Shown here: positions 27,952-35,402 of the stretch, piece after piece
Layout: each line of letters opens with the position of its first letter
Numbering within the stretch: position 1 is the stretch's first letter
Source of the DNA: JAWLHU01 sp041690255
GTDB taxonomy: Bacteria; Bacillota; Sulfobacillia; Symbiobacteriales; Symbiobacteriaceae
Reading direction: 5' to 3'
NCBI GenBank assembly: GCA_041690255.1
Contig: JAWLHU010000016.1
Span: 1-64,000, forward strand
DNA length: 64,000 nt
Notes under the pieces: generated by a model
What the model was told of the DNA's origin: nothing
The model's input: only the letters and a program-made list of their open reading frames with translations
Databases searched by the model: none
Translations under genes and position numbers: made by a program

Positions 27952-27975
27952 GAACCGGGCGGGGGCTCCCTGCGT
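27952..27975 (+). promoter_or_regulatory. ECF-sigma-like promoter, zinc-ribbon paralog A
   Basis: A -35 ATCGAACC with GAACC at 27952-27956, exactly 16 bases, then -10 CGT at 27973. The same spacing and core recur before paralogs B and C. Start would be near 27982, leaving a 20-base leader holding the AAGGAGG site. Confidence 0.65.
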
Positions 27976-28001
27976 TTATAGGAGCAAGGAGGTGCAAGAA
28001 G

Positions 28002-29198
28002 ATGCGGCGCATCTACTTTCTGGACCAGAAGCAGGAGAGTGAGCGGGTGCTGGACGCGATCCTGGCCCAGGGCCTCGACCCGAACTGGATCGAGAACCCG
28101 ACCTGCCCCCTCTGTGGTACCCATACACTCCTGGCCTACCGGGAGGACGACGAGTTCACCGTGGTCCTCTGGGAACGCCTGGATGAGGACGAGGAGGGCG
28201 TGGATGCCTGGTACCTGGTCTGCCAGGAGCTCGGCTGCCCCTATGAGGAGCAGGTGGAGCGGACGTTCGAGCCAGAGGGCGCCCTCTTCTTCGAACTGCA
28301 GGAGGCCGTCTGGCAGTTTGGGCAGGAAGTGGGGATCTACCAGAACGCCCCCGCCGACCAGATGGAGATGATCACCCGGCTGCGCCAGGTGGTGGAGGAG
28401 TTCCCGTCCCGCCGGAACCAGGACCTGCTCGCCAAGGCCGAGCGGCACTACCGGCACCGGCTCAAGCGGATTCGGCAGTGGGTGGGGAAGCGGCAGAACG
28501 GTGAGCGGATCGGCCTTCATGTCAACGGGGCGTGGCACGACGGCGTCTTCTTCGCAGCGACCGATCACGCTGTCATGATGCTGACCCGCCCCGGCGGCGA
28601 ACTGGTCGTGATGCCGATGGAGAAGATCGGCAGCCACCGGCTACCGGTTCGTGATGAGGAGCCCATCTCCCTGGAGGATGCCCTGGCGGATCAGGACAAC
28701 TGGACTACCGGGGTCGGATACACGGAGTACGTCGTGATCCGTGGGCACCGGGTGGTTCTGGAGCGGGCTGACCGGTTCGGGCTCTTCCACGTGCACTGTT
28801 GCGAGGCCCCGGTGGCAGAGGCCCTCAACCTCACCCAGAAGGGGGAAAACTACTGGGAGGGCACCTTTCGCCGGCACGAGATCGAGCAGCGCTATGAGGC
28901 CAGGTGTGTGGTCAAGGTGAAAGGGCACTGGGTGATGGCGACAGGCGAGACGGTGGTGACCAGGTCGCCGCTCGTCTCCACCGAGGACCCGGTCGTGGCG
29001 GAAGCCCTGGGGCTGAAGGAGTCCCTGCGGTGGTACATCTATCATGAAGAACCGCCTCACCTCACCCCGCGCCGCTGGAGCGGGATTATTCCCCGGGATC
29101 AGGTCGAGGCGTTTGATGAGGTCCGCGTCTACCTCTGGCCCATTCCAGAGGCGCAGGTCTCGGGCAGTGACGAGGAGAGACAGGGAGAGGGCGGCTAG
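28002..29198 (+). CDS. unknown four-cysteine zinc-ribbon protein, paralog A
   Basis: A 398-residue soluble protein, one of three full-length paralogs in this window (with those at 40482 and 47259) plus a fragment at 34703. Residues 1-30 are a helix (QESERVLDAILAQGLDP). Cys35/Cys38 (CPLCG) and Cys74/Cys79 (CQELGC) form a likely zinc ribbon. A helical middle (RRNQDLLAKAERHYR, near 130-150) leads to a C-terminal half made of two similar parts that share the pattern HRV...DRFGLFHV and GHWVMATGET. No catalytic motif is obvious. Expression appears tied to an ECF-type promoter. A lipoprotein gene converges on it 29 bases downstream. I do not recognise the family. Confidence 0.85.
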   Translation: MRRIYFLDQKQESERVLDAILAQGLDPNWIENPTCPLCGTHTLLAYREDDEFTVVLWERLDEDEEGVDAWYLVCQELGCPYEEQVERTFEPEGALFFELQEAVWQFGQEVGIYQNAPADQMEMITRLRQVVEEFPSRRNQDLLAKAERHYRHRLKRIRQWVGKRQNGERIGLHVNGAWHDGVFFAATDHAVMMLTRPGGELVVMPMEKIGSHRLPVRDEEPISLEDALADQDNWTTGVGYTEYVVIRGHRVVLERADRFGLFHVHCCEAPVAEALNLTQKGENYWEGTFRRHEIEQRYEARCVVKVKGHWVMATGETVVTRSPLVSTEDPVVAEALGLKESLRWYIYHEEPPHLTPRRWSGIIPRDQVEAFDEVRVYLWPIPEAQVSGSDEERQGEGG

Positions 29199-29216
29199 GC
29201 CGTCCTCTCCCTGTCT
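29178..29216. terminator. bidirectional terminator between paralog A and lipoprotein
   Basis: AGACAGGGAGAGG and CCTCTCCCTGTCT pair perfectly around an inner CGGC/GCCG stem. The 3' end of the paralog gene and its stop codon lie inside the hairpin. Confidence 0.85.
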
Positions 29217-29227
29217 GCGCTTCCGCC

Positions 29228-29656
29228 CTACTTCACCTCGACCTGAAAGGCGAAAGAGGCGCTCCCCTGCTTCCAGCGGGCGAAGACGTCATAGGTGTAG
29301 ATGCCCGGAGCGTCCGGGAGAACCACTGTACCGCCGTAGGGGAGGGTCACTGGGCCACCTGCCTCCCACTGGTTGACCGAGGGCCCTTCGGTCGGGGCGA
29401 CGGGGAAGGTAATGGAGAGCGTAGCGCCGCCCGGCACGACTGCGGGCTGGTAGTCGACCGCCTTCAGCAGGTCGGGCGGTGCGGCCGTGTCGGCGCAGAC
29501 GCCCTTGGTGCCCGACATCCAGCAGTAACTGCCACGGGTAACGGGCACAGCGATCTTGCCGGCGGCCACTACGGGCGTCGGGGGCTCCTTCGGACCGACG
29601 GCGCAGCCGACCAGCAGGACCAGAAGCAGGAGAAGGGGGAGGGATCGGAACCGCAT
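29228..29656 (-). CDS. small lipoprotein
   Basis: The 142-residue product is read from the ATG at 29656 behind GGAGGCGG. It has a lipoprotein signal (MRFRSLPLLLLLVLLVGC), with Cys18 as the lipid anchor, so it sits on the outer face of the membrane. The mature part is a small beta-type domain with a cysteine pair (SYCWMSGTKGVCAD) and an Ig-like close (APGIYTYDVFARWKQG). It converges on zinc-ribbon paralog A; a remnant of the same gene lies in the same place after paralog C. An 18-bp inverted repeat stands directly before its ribosome binding site. Function unknown. Confidence 0.8.
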   Translation of the reverse strand: MRFRSLPLLLLLVLLVGCAVGPKEPPTPVVAAGKIAVPVTRGSYCWMSGTKGVCADTAAPPDLLKAVDYQPAVVPGGATLSITFPVAPTEGPSVNQWEAGGPVTLPYGGTVVLPDAPGIYTYDVFARWKQGSASFAFQVEVK

Positions 29657-29669
29657 AGGACCGCCTCCA

Positions 29670-29710
29670 GTGGATGGATCGTTCATCATACCGATGGACG
29701 ATCCATCCAC
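29670..29710 (-). promoter_or_regulatory. long inverted repeat before the lipoprotein gene
   Basis: The arms of 18 bp (29670-29687 and 29693-29710) differ at one position and enclose 5 bases. The repeat ends one base from the GGAGG site of the lipoprotein gene, so as RNA it would form a stable hairpin next to the start region; as DNA it could be an operator. Confidence 0.7.
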
Positions 29711-30069
29711 CTGATCCGTTCCCGGCATGTGCGAAGCAGGACGAATCCCTGGGGTGAGCCAGTCGGTCAGCAATCGCTCAATGGGAAGTGTATGTCCGTG
29801 TGTGGCCAGTGGCTGTGCCAGGATGCCGTATCCTTGCTGTTCAGGCGCTGGTGTGCCCGTCCTGTGGCGGGCGCACCCATTCGGGTGCCTTTTCCATCGT
29901 AGCCGTGTACCCGCCTCGTCATTCCGCGGTCGGCGGTGGCGAGTGGGTGAGGGAGTGACAAGCCGTTGTCGCTGCAAGTTGGTAACCTGTGACCATGGAT
30001 CAGTAGGGTTTCAGCGCGTCGCACTCGAATCGAACAACTCATTGCTCAACGATCAGGAGGATGAGGTCT
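29711..30069. other. intergenic stretch with a terminator-like hairpin
   Basis: No gene is supported. The sequence GGGCGCACCC-ATTC-GGGTGCC followed by TTTTCC (about 29871-29898) is a terminator-like hairpin. A closely similar sequence recurs at 31463-31487, and a weaker one on the minus strand near 38700-38725. Confidence 0.5.
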
Positions 30070-30329
30070 GTGGCCAACCTGATTGCTCATGCCGTTCGAG
30101 TTGCGTTCGAGAAGGAGATCGTCTGCGGCTCCACGTGCGAGTATGCGCAAGCGCACATCTGGCGCAGCGAGGTGACCGCCACGGTGCCATCCTCCCGGGT
30201 ATGGGAGGGGCGGGACGGAAGGTGATTGAGTTCTGGCATCCCGCCGTGCAGTGGCCGCATCAACTGCAGTACTGCGCCCTGGGCGGCATTATGGTCTCGT
30301 CTGGGCTGACCAGGCTTCCGCAGCGGTAG
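30070..30329 (+). pseudogene. small unknown protein, frameshifted
   Basis: A GTG with AGGAGG nine bases upstream starts MANLIAHAVRVAFEKEIVCG...RSEVTATVPSS. The continuation RKVIEFWHPAVQWPHQLQYC...GLTRLPQR is in another frame and ends at 30329. A one-base shift near 30215-30225 would join them into about 85 residues. Not recognised. It lies 34 bases before the HhH-GPD-like gene and may share its transcript. Confidence 0.5.
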
Positions 30330-30362
30330 GCCTACCCGGCTTGTGAAGAGAGGAAAAATACT

Positions 30363-31058
30363 GTGGATGTAGCGAGCATAGTCGAACGCTGTAAGGCTGA
30401 TCTGGACCTGGAGACCGCGACCCTGAGCGATGAGTACTACTACCAGAGCCTCCCGCTCTGCGTCCTCGACGCCGTCTACTCGATCGGCGTCAGTTATGAG
30501 AGCACCCGCAATACCGTGATCCGCTACTGCGACTACTTCGGGCTGCAGCGGATCGGGCGGGGCGAGCCCTACCCGCCGGCCCCGGAGCGGCAGGAGTCGA
30601 TCCCGGTCTTTGTGCATCGCATCGAGCACTTCGGGGTGGAACTCTTCGCCGGCGAGATCCTGCGGAACAAGCAGCGGACATCGACCACGAACGGGGTGCT
30701 GAAGGCGGAGGCGGTCTACCGCTTCGCCCGGGCCCTGGCAGAGTTCGGCGTCAACTACCTACAGGATCTGCCCAAGGTGCTCGACTCGGCGGCGTTTGAG
30801 CGGGCAATCATGGCGATCCCGGGCCAGACCAGCGGGATCTCGCTGCGCTACTTCTTCATGCTGGCCGGGTCGGATGATCTGATCAAGCCAGATCGGATGA
30901 TCATACGGTTCCTGGAGGAGACCATTGGCCGGCCCGTCGGGTTGGGGGAGGCGCAGGAGCTGCTGACCGGGGCGACGGTGGCGCTGCGGGGGGAGTACCC
31001 GGGGCTGACGGCCCGGTTGCTGGATCATCGGATCTGGGGGTATCAGCGGGGGCGATGA
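30363..31058 (+). CDS. HhH-GPD (endonuclease III-like) fold protein
   Basis: A 231-residue protein is read from a GTG behind GAGAGGA. The C-terminal half has the helix-hairpin-helix outline of the HhH-GPD glycosylase superfamily: the hairpin AIPGQTSGISLRYFFMLAG and then KPDRMIIRFLE, where the catalytic Asp is usual (here in KPDRM). There is no C-terminal iron-sulfur cluster. Relatives of this kind occur as lone genes in accessory or defence regions; base-excision or DNA-modification processing is inference. Its neighbours are a broken small gene and peptide-toxin-like units. Confidence 0.7.
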   Translation: MDVASIVERCKADLDLETATLSDEYYYQSLPLCVLDAVYSIGVSYESTRNTVIRYCDYFGLQRIGRGEPYPPAPERQESIPVFVHRIEHFGVELFAGEILRNKQRTSTTNGVLKAEAVYRFARALAEFGVNYLQDLPKVLDSAAFERAIMAIPGQTSGISLRYFFMLAGSDDLIKPDRMIIRFLEETIGRPVGLGEAQELLTGATVALRGEYPGLTARLLDHRIWGYQRGR

Positions 31059-31116
31059 GCGGTGGAATTCACCGACAACTTTGCCCGATCAAGTCGAATC
31101 CTGGTGAGCAAAAGTC

Positions 31117-31157
31117 AGAACGCACCCTCAGCCTTCGACAGACCGAATATGTGTTCT
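31117..31157 (+). repeat. leader inverted repeat, copy 1
   Basis: AGAACGCAC ... GTGTTCT around GCCTTCGACAGACCGAA. The same 41-bp element stands upstream of the peptide genes at 34359 and 35266, where both arms are perfect (AGAACGCAC/GTGCGTTCT). In this copy the second arm has decayed. Confidence 0.7.
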
Positions 31158-31208
31158 GTGGTACCCTGGACCTGGGAGTACTTGCAGGCCTGCCTCCGAA
31201 AGGGGGAC

Positions 31209-31260
31209 AAGGAGCATTTCCCGAGCCCTTGGAGTTTGGCGGCGAGGGAAATGCTCCGTA
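31209..31260 (+). promoter_or_regulatory. hairpin over the ribosome binding site of a small peptide gene
   Basis: GGAGCATTTCCC and GGGAAATGCTCC pair, with the GAGGG that would serve the downstream GTG inside the stem. A second, mutually exclusive pairing (CCCTTGG with CCAAGGG) is possible. Confidence 0.5.
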
Positions 31261-31267
31261 GCCAAGG

Positions 31268-31351
31268 GTGAAGATCAGAGTTGTCTCGATGATCCTGATC
31301 GTTACCAAGGCCATCCATTCCGCTTTGCATAGCGGTCGACTCGATTCATGA
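31268..31351 (+). CDS. 27-residue hydrophobic peptide, divergent copy
   Basis: GTG-started MKIRVVSMILIVTKAIHS..., with a hydrophobic centre and a charged tail. It lies downstream of the same leader repeat as the two 26-residue peptide genes at 34359 and 35266, in the opposite orientation. The sequence has drifted, so it may be dead. A ribosome binding site exists but would be buried in the hairpin at 31209-31260. Confidence 0.4.
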   Translation: MKIRVVSMILIVTKAIHSALHSGRLDS

Positions 31352-31462
31352 CACATGATCGACCGCCGTCTACATGAGAGGCGGCAACATGCGGAACTCC
31401 GAACTCCAGATTTCCCGGGACTCCCCGCTATCATGCGTACCGAGGGAGGTCTGGAGTGAGAA

Positions 31463-31487
31463 GGGCACCCCCATTCGGGTGCCTTTT
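31463..31487 (+). terminator. Rho-independent terminator
   Basis: GGGCACCC and GGGTGCC arms with a 6-nt loop, then TTTTCC. It could end the small-peptide unit. Confidence 0.75.
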
Positions 31488-31665
31488 CCATTGTGGTCCA
31501 TCGAGTGTTCGGCCATTCCTGGTCGCGTTGACAAGTTATGGTTCTGACCCATACTGTCATATGGTTCTGATCACTGACTCGAGATTATCGATTGTACATA
31601 CAGGAGCGGGAATGAAACTTGTCCAATAATTCCTTTTATTATCGGGGTGAGTAAGGAGGTTTCGT

Positions 31666-32028
31666 ATGAAGACGCAAGCGGGTCAGGTGACCCATGTTGC
31701 AGTCTGGCTGACTGCGGTCATGCTGCACGAGGAGGGCAAGACCAGCGTTGGCTTCATGCAGCTGGTCGACGAGGTGGAACGGCGGTTTGGGGGTGATGGC
31801 TCGACTGTGCGGACGCATGTGAACGCCCGCTGCTGCTCGTCGGCTCCCAAGAGTCATGGCACGGTGTACAACTACCTGGTGCGGACTTCGGAAGGAGAGT
31901 ACCGGGTCTTCCGGCCGGGAGACGAGGTGCATCCGACCCGGTTGGGGGCTAGGACATACCCACGGCAGGAGTTGGTACCGGAGGAGTACCGGGGGGTCTG
32001 GCAGCGGTGGGCGGTGAAGGCGGAATGA
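31666..32028 (+). CDS. small protein next to ArdC-like gene
   Basis: A 120-residue protein has a perfect TAAGGAGG site. The first half is helical and winged-helix-like (THVAVWLTAVMLHEEGKTSVGF, MQLVDEVERRFGGD, then GSTVRTHVNARC), suggesting a DNA-contacting domain; the second half holds a beta hairpin (GEYRVFRPGDEVHP). It ends 40 bases before the ArdC-like gene and is likely in the same transcript. The family is not named with confidence. Confidence 0.7.
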   Translation: MKTQAGQVTHVAVWLTAVMLHEEGKTSVGFMQLVDEVERRFGGDGSTVRTHVNARCCSSAPKSHGTVYNYLVRTSEGEYRVFRPGDEVHPTRLGARTYPRQELVPEEYRGVWQRWAVKAE

Positions 32029-32068
32029 CCCCACGGTCGCTGAAGTGTTGGGAAGGAGGCTGCTTTGA

Positions 32069-33172
32069 ATGAAGGGTGCCAACCTGAGCCGTGCCTATCG
32101 ACAGCAAGTGGAGAAGTTGATGGCGGACCTGGGGCATGGCGTGGAAGAGATCTACAGCCACGACCGCTGGGGTGACGCACTGCGCTTTCTCTCCAAGTTC
32201 TACACGTACAGCTGGTTTAACGCCATGTTAATCGGAATGCAGTGCCCCAGCGCAAGCCTGGTCGCGGGGTATCAGGCCTGGAAGGTAAAGGGTCGCCATG
32301 TTCGGCGCGGCGAGCGTTCGATCAAGATCATGGCGCCTCGAACTGCTACGGTCCAGGACCCCAAGACGGGAGAAGAGGAAGAGGTGGTTACCGGTTTCCG
32401 AACCGTCAGCGTCTTCGACCTCTCCCAGACCGACGGCGCCCCCGTACCGGAGTTCCCCGAATGGACCCGCCCAGTTGGAGGAGGTGCGAAGGCGAGGAGC
32501 TTCTACAGCCGGCTGAAGAAGATCATCCCGGTTCCCGTGCTGGAGGGGGACACGGGTACGGCAGATGGCTTCTACGACGTGAAAGCGAAGCAGATTACGA
32601 TTAAGAAGGACCTGCCCATGGGCGCAAAGGCCATCACGCTGATCCACGAATATACCCACGCTCTTCTTCACAACGATCTTCCCCACCGGTCCATGCTGAA
32701 GTACTATGAGGCGGTGGCCGAAGGGGTCGCCTACATCGTGGCGCGTTTCTTCGAACTGGACCCAGGTATGAGTAGCTTTGAGTACATCGCTCTCTGGTCG
32801 CTGGATAAGGACCTGATCTGGACCGTGGGGCCGCAGATTCAGAAGACGGCGGCCAAGATCATTCGGCAGCTCCTTGCAGCGGAGGTTGAGAAGCCGAAGG
32901 TGCCTAGGCGGAGTGCGATGACGAGATTGGCGGCGATGGCTGCTGCGGCGCCCATGTCGGGGCACGCACCCGAGCCTTGGGTGACGGTCTACGGATCCGA
33001 GGATCGGGAGGATGCCGAGGCGGTGTCCCTGACCTTCACCATATACGGAATTGAGGCGGGGCTGGTGAAGAAGACGCCAGGCTACGGGGTGGAGGTGCAG
33101 CGCAAGGACCGGGACCGGGCCAAGAGGTTGCTGCGCGAGAGGCTCTTCGCTGACGAGGAAGATCTGGAATGA
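32069..33172 (+). CDS. ArdC-like antirestriction / zincin protein
   Basis: The 367-residue product starts with an ArdC-type ssDNA-binding domain (FYTYSWFNAMLIGMQCP, VAGYQAWKVKGRHVRRGERSIKI, and FRTVSVFDLSQTDG). A metallopeptidase domain follows with the zinc motif LIHEYTHALL (His193, His197) and the third-ligand helix YEAVAEGVAYIVARFF. The C-terminal ~70 residues are basic and may be an added domain. ArdC proteins guard incoming plasmid or conjugative DNA against restriction, so this gene points to a mobile-element origin. The ATG at 32069 follows GGAGGC with longer than usual spacing. Confidence 0.88.
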   Translation: MKGANLSRAYRQQVEKLMADLGHGVEEIYSHDRWGDALRFLSKFYTYSWFNAMLIGMQCPSASLVAGYQAWKVKGRHVRRGERSIKIMAPRTATVQDPKTGEEEEVVTGFRTVSVFDLSQTDGAPVPEFPEWTRPVGGGAKARSFYSRLKKIIPVPVLEGDTGTADGFYDVKAKQITIKKDLPMGAKAITLIHEYTHALLHNDLPHRSMLKYYEAVAEGVAYIVARFFELDPGMSSFEYIALWSLDKDLIWTVGPQIQKTAAKIIRQLLAAEVEKPKVPRRSAMTRLAAMAAAAPMSGHAPEPWVTVYGSEDREDAEAVSLTFTIYGIEAGLVKKTPGYGVEVQRKDRDRAKRLLRERLFADEEDLE

Positions 33173-33178
33173 ACGCAA

Positions 33179-33215
33179 GAACCCTCGAACCTCCTGGGCG
33201 GAGGTCCGAGGGTTC
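33179..33215. terminator. terminator after the ArdC-like gene
   Basis: GAACCCTCG and CGAGGGTTC with an inner ACCTCC/GGAGGT stem, shared with the convergent BrxL remnant. Confidence 0.75.
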
Positions 33216-33246
33216 AGTGCTTGTGGCCGGCAGTTGCCTGTCCCGG

Positions 33247-34037
33247 CTACATGAGTAGACTCTTTCCAACCGCGGTGCCAGGGTCCGAAAAGAAAACAAC
33301 GTCCACCTTCTCGGCCACATCGGCTGGGACCTCGAAGTAGTGCCGGCGGTTTTCCAACGGCACCAAGGCTTTGCGACCGCCGTTGTCCATGATGAGCTGA
33401 AGCGGCTCAACCAGTGTGCGCACACCCTTGAGGTTCCCCTGCATGGAGAGGTCGCCAAGGATGACCAAGCCAGGATGAGTCGGAACCTTGCGGAGAGCGG
33501 AGACCATGGACACAAAGAACGCAACGCCGCATTCCACAGGCATTCGATTTCCGAGCAGATCAACCGCCTCGACATGTAGATCGGTGATCTCCAGCAACTG
33601 AGCCAGGCCCATCTCGCCTGCCTTCTGCTTGAGGTAGGAGTGTGCCCGGTCCAAGGACTCCTTCACGGAGCGGTCCATTCCCGGTGTCTTCACTTTCCCA
33701 GTGCCCGTTGACGTGCCGACCTCCAGCCGATACAGCGCTACCGCACCGTCATCCGAGACCCCCGCAGTATAGACCGTTCCAGGGGGAGGGGATCCTGTGC
33801 GATCAGGTTACGCCCACCCTCTTCGGGAACACCGACAAAGCGTTCCTCTCTCGTCTCCTGTTCGATGTACGAGAAGGATGTCTTGGCGTACTCCCCGGGG
33901 AGCATCTTCTTGAGTTGCTCCTTTACGCGGCGCCGGCCTTCCATGGCAATCTCCAGGTACTCCTGCAACTCTTCCCTGGTGAATTCCCCGTGGGGGTGTA
34001 GGAGCTTGATAAAGCCTGCCACCGCCTTGCGGACTGC
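33247..34037 (-). pseudogene. BrxL (BREX Lon-like protease) C-terminal remnant, frameshifted
   Basis: Two frames make up the last ~260 residues of BrxL. The upstream one reads AGFIKLLHPHGEFTREELQEYLE...FSYIEQETREERFVGVPEEG. After a one-base shift near 33778 the other reads VYTAGVSDDGAVALYRLEV...CGVAFFVSMVSALRKVPTHPG, LGDLSMQGNLKGVRTLVEP and the end VVFFSDPGTAVGKSL. This is the Lon-protease-like domain. The N-terminal AAA part is gone; the open frame starts abruptly at 34037 against a fragment of another gene. No other BREX gene is in the window. Confidence 0.85.
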
Positions 34038-34041
34038 CTAG

Positions 34042-34215
34042 ACGTCACGGGCCCCCGCAGCAGCGCGAGCCCCGCCTTCTCACAGACCCGATCCTTCTTC
34101 AGCTTGGCCGGCGCCTGCACCATCGGATCCTGCTCATGGGTCCGCACGTCCAGTTCCACGGCCGTCAGCTGGAAGAAGCCCTCCAGCCCCACCACAACCA
34201 CATCGAAGTGCCCGC
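34042..34215 (-). pseudogene. fragment of the DUF2726-like helicase tail
   Basis: HFDVVVVGLEGFFQLTAVEL, THEQDPMVQAP and KKDRVCEKAGLALLR repeat, with changes, the C-terminus of the helicase gene at 35474-38569. It is joined to the BrxL remnant, showing a recombination junction near 34040. Confidence 0.8.
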
Positions 34216-34261
34216 ATGGCGCGTACCTGATGTTTGAACGCCAGATATGAGGTCCATAATG

Positions 34262-34290
34262 AAAAGGGCGCCTGCTTCCACAGACGCCCC
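34262..34290 (-). terminator. terminator of peptide unit 2
   Basis: On the minus strand GGGGCG-CTG pairs with CAG-GCGCCC and is followed by TTTTC, about 70 bases after the 26-residue peptide gene. Confidence 0.75.
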
Positions 34291-34358
34291 AGGGAGCCTC
34301 GGTCACCGCCTCACTGCCAGGTTGACGGCGACCACCTTGGTATCAAAGTGGCCTACCG

Positions 34359-34439
34359 CTATCTGATAGCGGAGTAGACCAAGATGTCAATCACCAAGAG
34401 GACCAACGTCCAGGCGTCGATCTCGATCGTGATTTTCAT
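34359..34439 (-). CDS. 26-residue hydrophobic peptide, copy 2
   Basis: ATG-started MKITIEIDAWTLVLLVIDIL-VYSAIR. The amphipathic start and hydrophobic centre would let it insert in the membrane. Its strong GGAGG site lies in a CCTCC-GAGA-GGAGG hairpin (34448-34461), so translation should be inhibited until the stem opens. It differs from copy 3 (35266) at a single residue (Leu for Val). The layout (small hydrophobic peptide, buried ribosome site, short unit with its own terminator) is that of type I toxin genes or regulated membrane peptides; no antisense RNA is shown. Confidence 0.7.
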   Translation of the reverse strand: MKITIEIDAWTLVLLVIDILVYSAIR

Positions 34440-34495
34440 CCCAGCCACCTCCTCTCGGAGGCTGGCCCGGTTGACTCCCATCATCAGCATAGCAG

Positions 34496-34536
34496 AGAAC
34501 GCACTTTCGGTCTGTCGAAGGCTGAAGGTGCGTTCT
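34496..34536 (-). repeat. leader inverted repeat, copy 2
   Basis: AGAACGCAC and GTGCGTTCT, 9-bp perfect arms 23 bases apart, 57 bases upstream of the peptide start. It is shared with copies 1 and 3. Confidence 0.8.
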
Positions 34537-34569
34537 GCTTTTCGTTCACCAAGTTTCGACAGGCGCTAG

Positions 34570-34700
34570 ACACCCATCCATCTCCACCGCCATCAGCGGG
34601 CGGAACCCCGCAAGCCCCACCACAGCCATATCGAAATGCGCACCGGTCGTGCTCGACCTTGGCGGCGTAGGCGTGGTCCATATCCTGGCGAGTTGCCAGG
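34570..34700 (-). pseudogene. two fused helicase-gene scraps
   Basis: DMDHAYAAKVEHDR (the helicase interior, near 37060) is followed directly by FDMAVVGLAGFRPLMAVEMDG (the helicase C-terminus). Almost 500 residues between them are missing. This is a shredded copy of the neighbouring gene. Confidence 0.7.
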
Positions 34701-34702
34701 CG

Positions 34703-35030
34703 CCGTCTCTGGCCCAGGGCCTCGACCCGAACTGGTTGGAGAACCCGCCCTGCCCCCTCTGTGGTGACCATACACTCCTGGCCTTCCGGGAGGACGACGA
34801 GTTCACCGGGGTCCTCCGGAAACGGCTGGATGAGGACGAGGAGGAGGTGGATGCCTGGTACCTGGTCTGCCAGGATGTCGGCTGCCCCTACAAGGAGCAG
34901 TTGGAGCGGACCAGAGGGCGCCCTCTTCTTCGAACTGCAGGAGGCCGTCTGGCAGTTTTGGCAGGAAGTGGGGATCCACCAGAACGCCCCCGCCGACCAG
35001 ATGGAGATGATCACCCTTAGGTTATAGCCG
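34703..35030 (+). pseudogene. fragment of the zinc-ribbon paralog family
   Basis: LAQGLDPNWLENPPCPLCGD, WYLVCQDVGCPYKEQLERT and, after a frame change with a short deletion, ALFFELQEAVWQFWQEVGIH and QNAPADQMEMIT match residues 21-123 of paralog A closely. Both ends are missing. It lies head-on inside helicase scraps. Confidence 0.85.
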
Positions 35031-35132
35031 TACGGGGGACAGATTCGGGAGGCGCTTGAGGAGACCGTCGGGCTACGGGTAGAGACGAAGCGGATCGAGT
35101 TGGTGGATGGTGTTGCCCGCCATCGCGCGTAA
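35030..35132 (+). pseudogene. C-terminal scrap of an unknown gene
   Basis: A short frame GGQIREALEETVGLRVETKR-IELVDGVARHRA ends in TAA at 35132. It reads as coding but has no start or known family. Confidence 0.3.
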
Positions 35133-35171
35133 GTAATGTTTGAACACCAGATGTGAGGGCCATAATGAGAA

Positions 35172-35196
35172 GGGGCACCTGCTGCCGCAGGTCCCC
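35172..35196 (-). terminator. terminator of peptide unit 3
   Basis: GGGGACCTGC pairs with GCAGGTGCCCC (one bulge) around GGCA, followed by TTCTC, about 70 bases after the peptide stop, as in unit 2. Confidence 0.7.
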
Positions 35197-35265
35197 CGGG
35201 GAGCCTTGGTCACCGCCACATTATCAGGCTGACGGCGACCACCTTGAGTTCAAGATGGCCTACCG

Positions 35266-35346
35266 CTATCTGATAGCGGAGTAGACCAAGATGTCGATCA
35301 CAACGAGGACCAACGTCCAAGCGTCGATCTCAATCGTGATTTTCAT
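35266..35346 (-). CDS. 26-residue hydrophobic peptide, copy 3
   Basis: ATG-started MKITIEIDAWTLVLVVIDIL-VYSAIR, nearly identical to copy 2. A near-perfect GAGGAGG site is nine bases upstream and pairs with CCTCC immediately before it. The unit (leader repeat, peptide, terminator, about 270 bp) lies directly downstream of the helicase gene on the same strand. Confidence 0.7.
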   Translation of the reverse strand: MKITIEIDAWTLVLVVIDILVYSAIR

Positions 35347-35354
35347 CCCAGTCA

Positions 35355-35368
35355 CCTCCTCTCGGAGG
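35355..35368 (-). promoter_or_regulatory. hairpin hiding the peptide's ribosome binding site
   Basis: CCTCC-GAGA-GGAGG: a 5-bp stem with a GNRA tetraloop in which the 3' arm is the Shine-Dalgarno sequence. The same 14 bases are at 34448-34461. Confidence 0.8.
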
Positions 35369-35402
35369 CTGGCCCGGTTGACTCCCGCTATCAGCATAGC
35401 AC

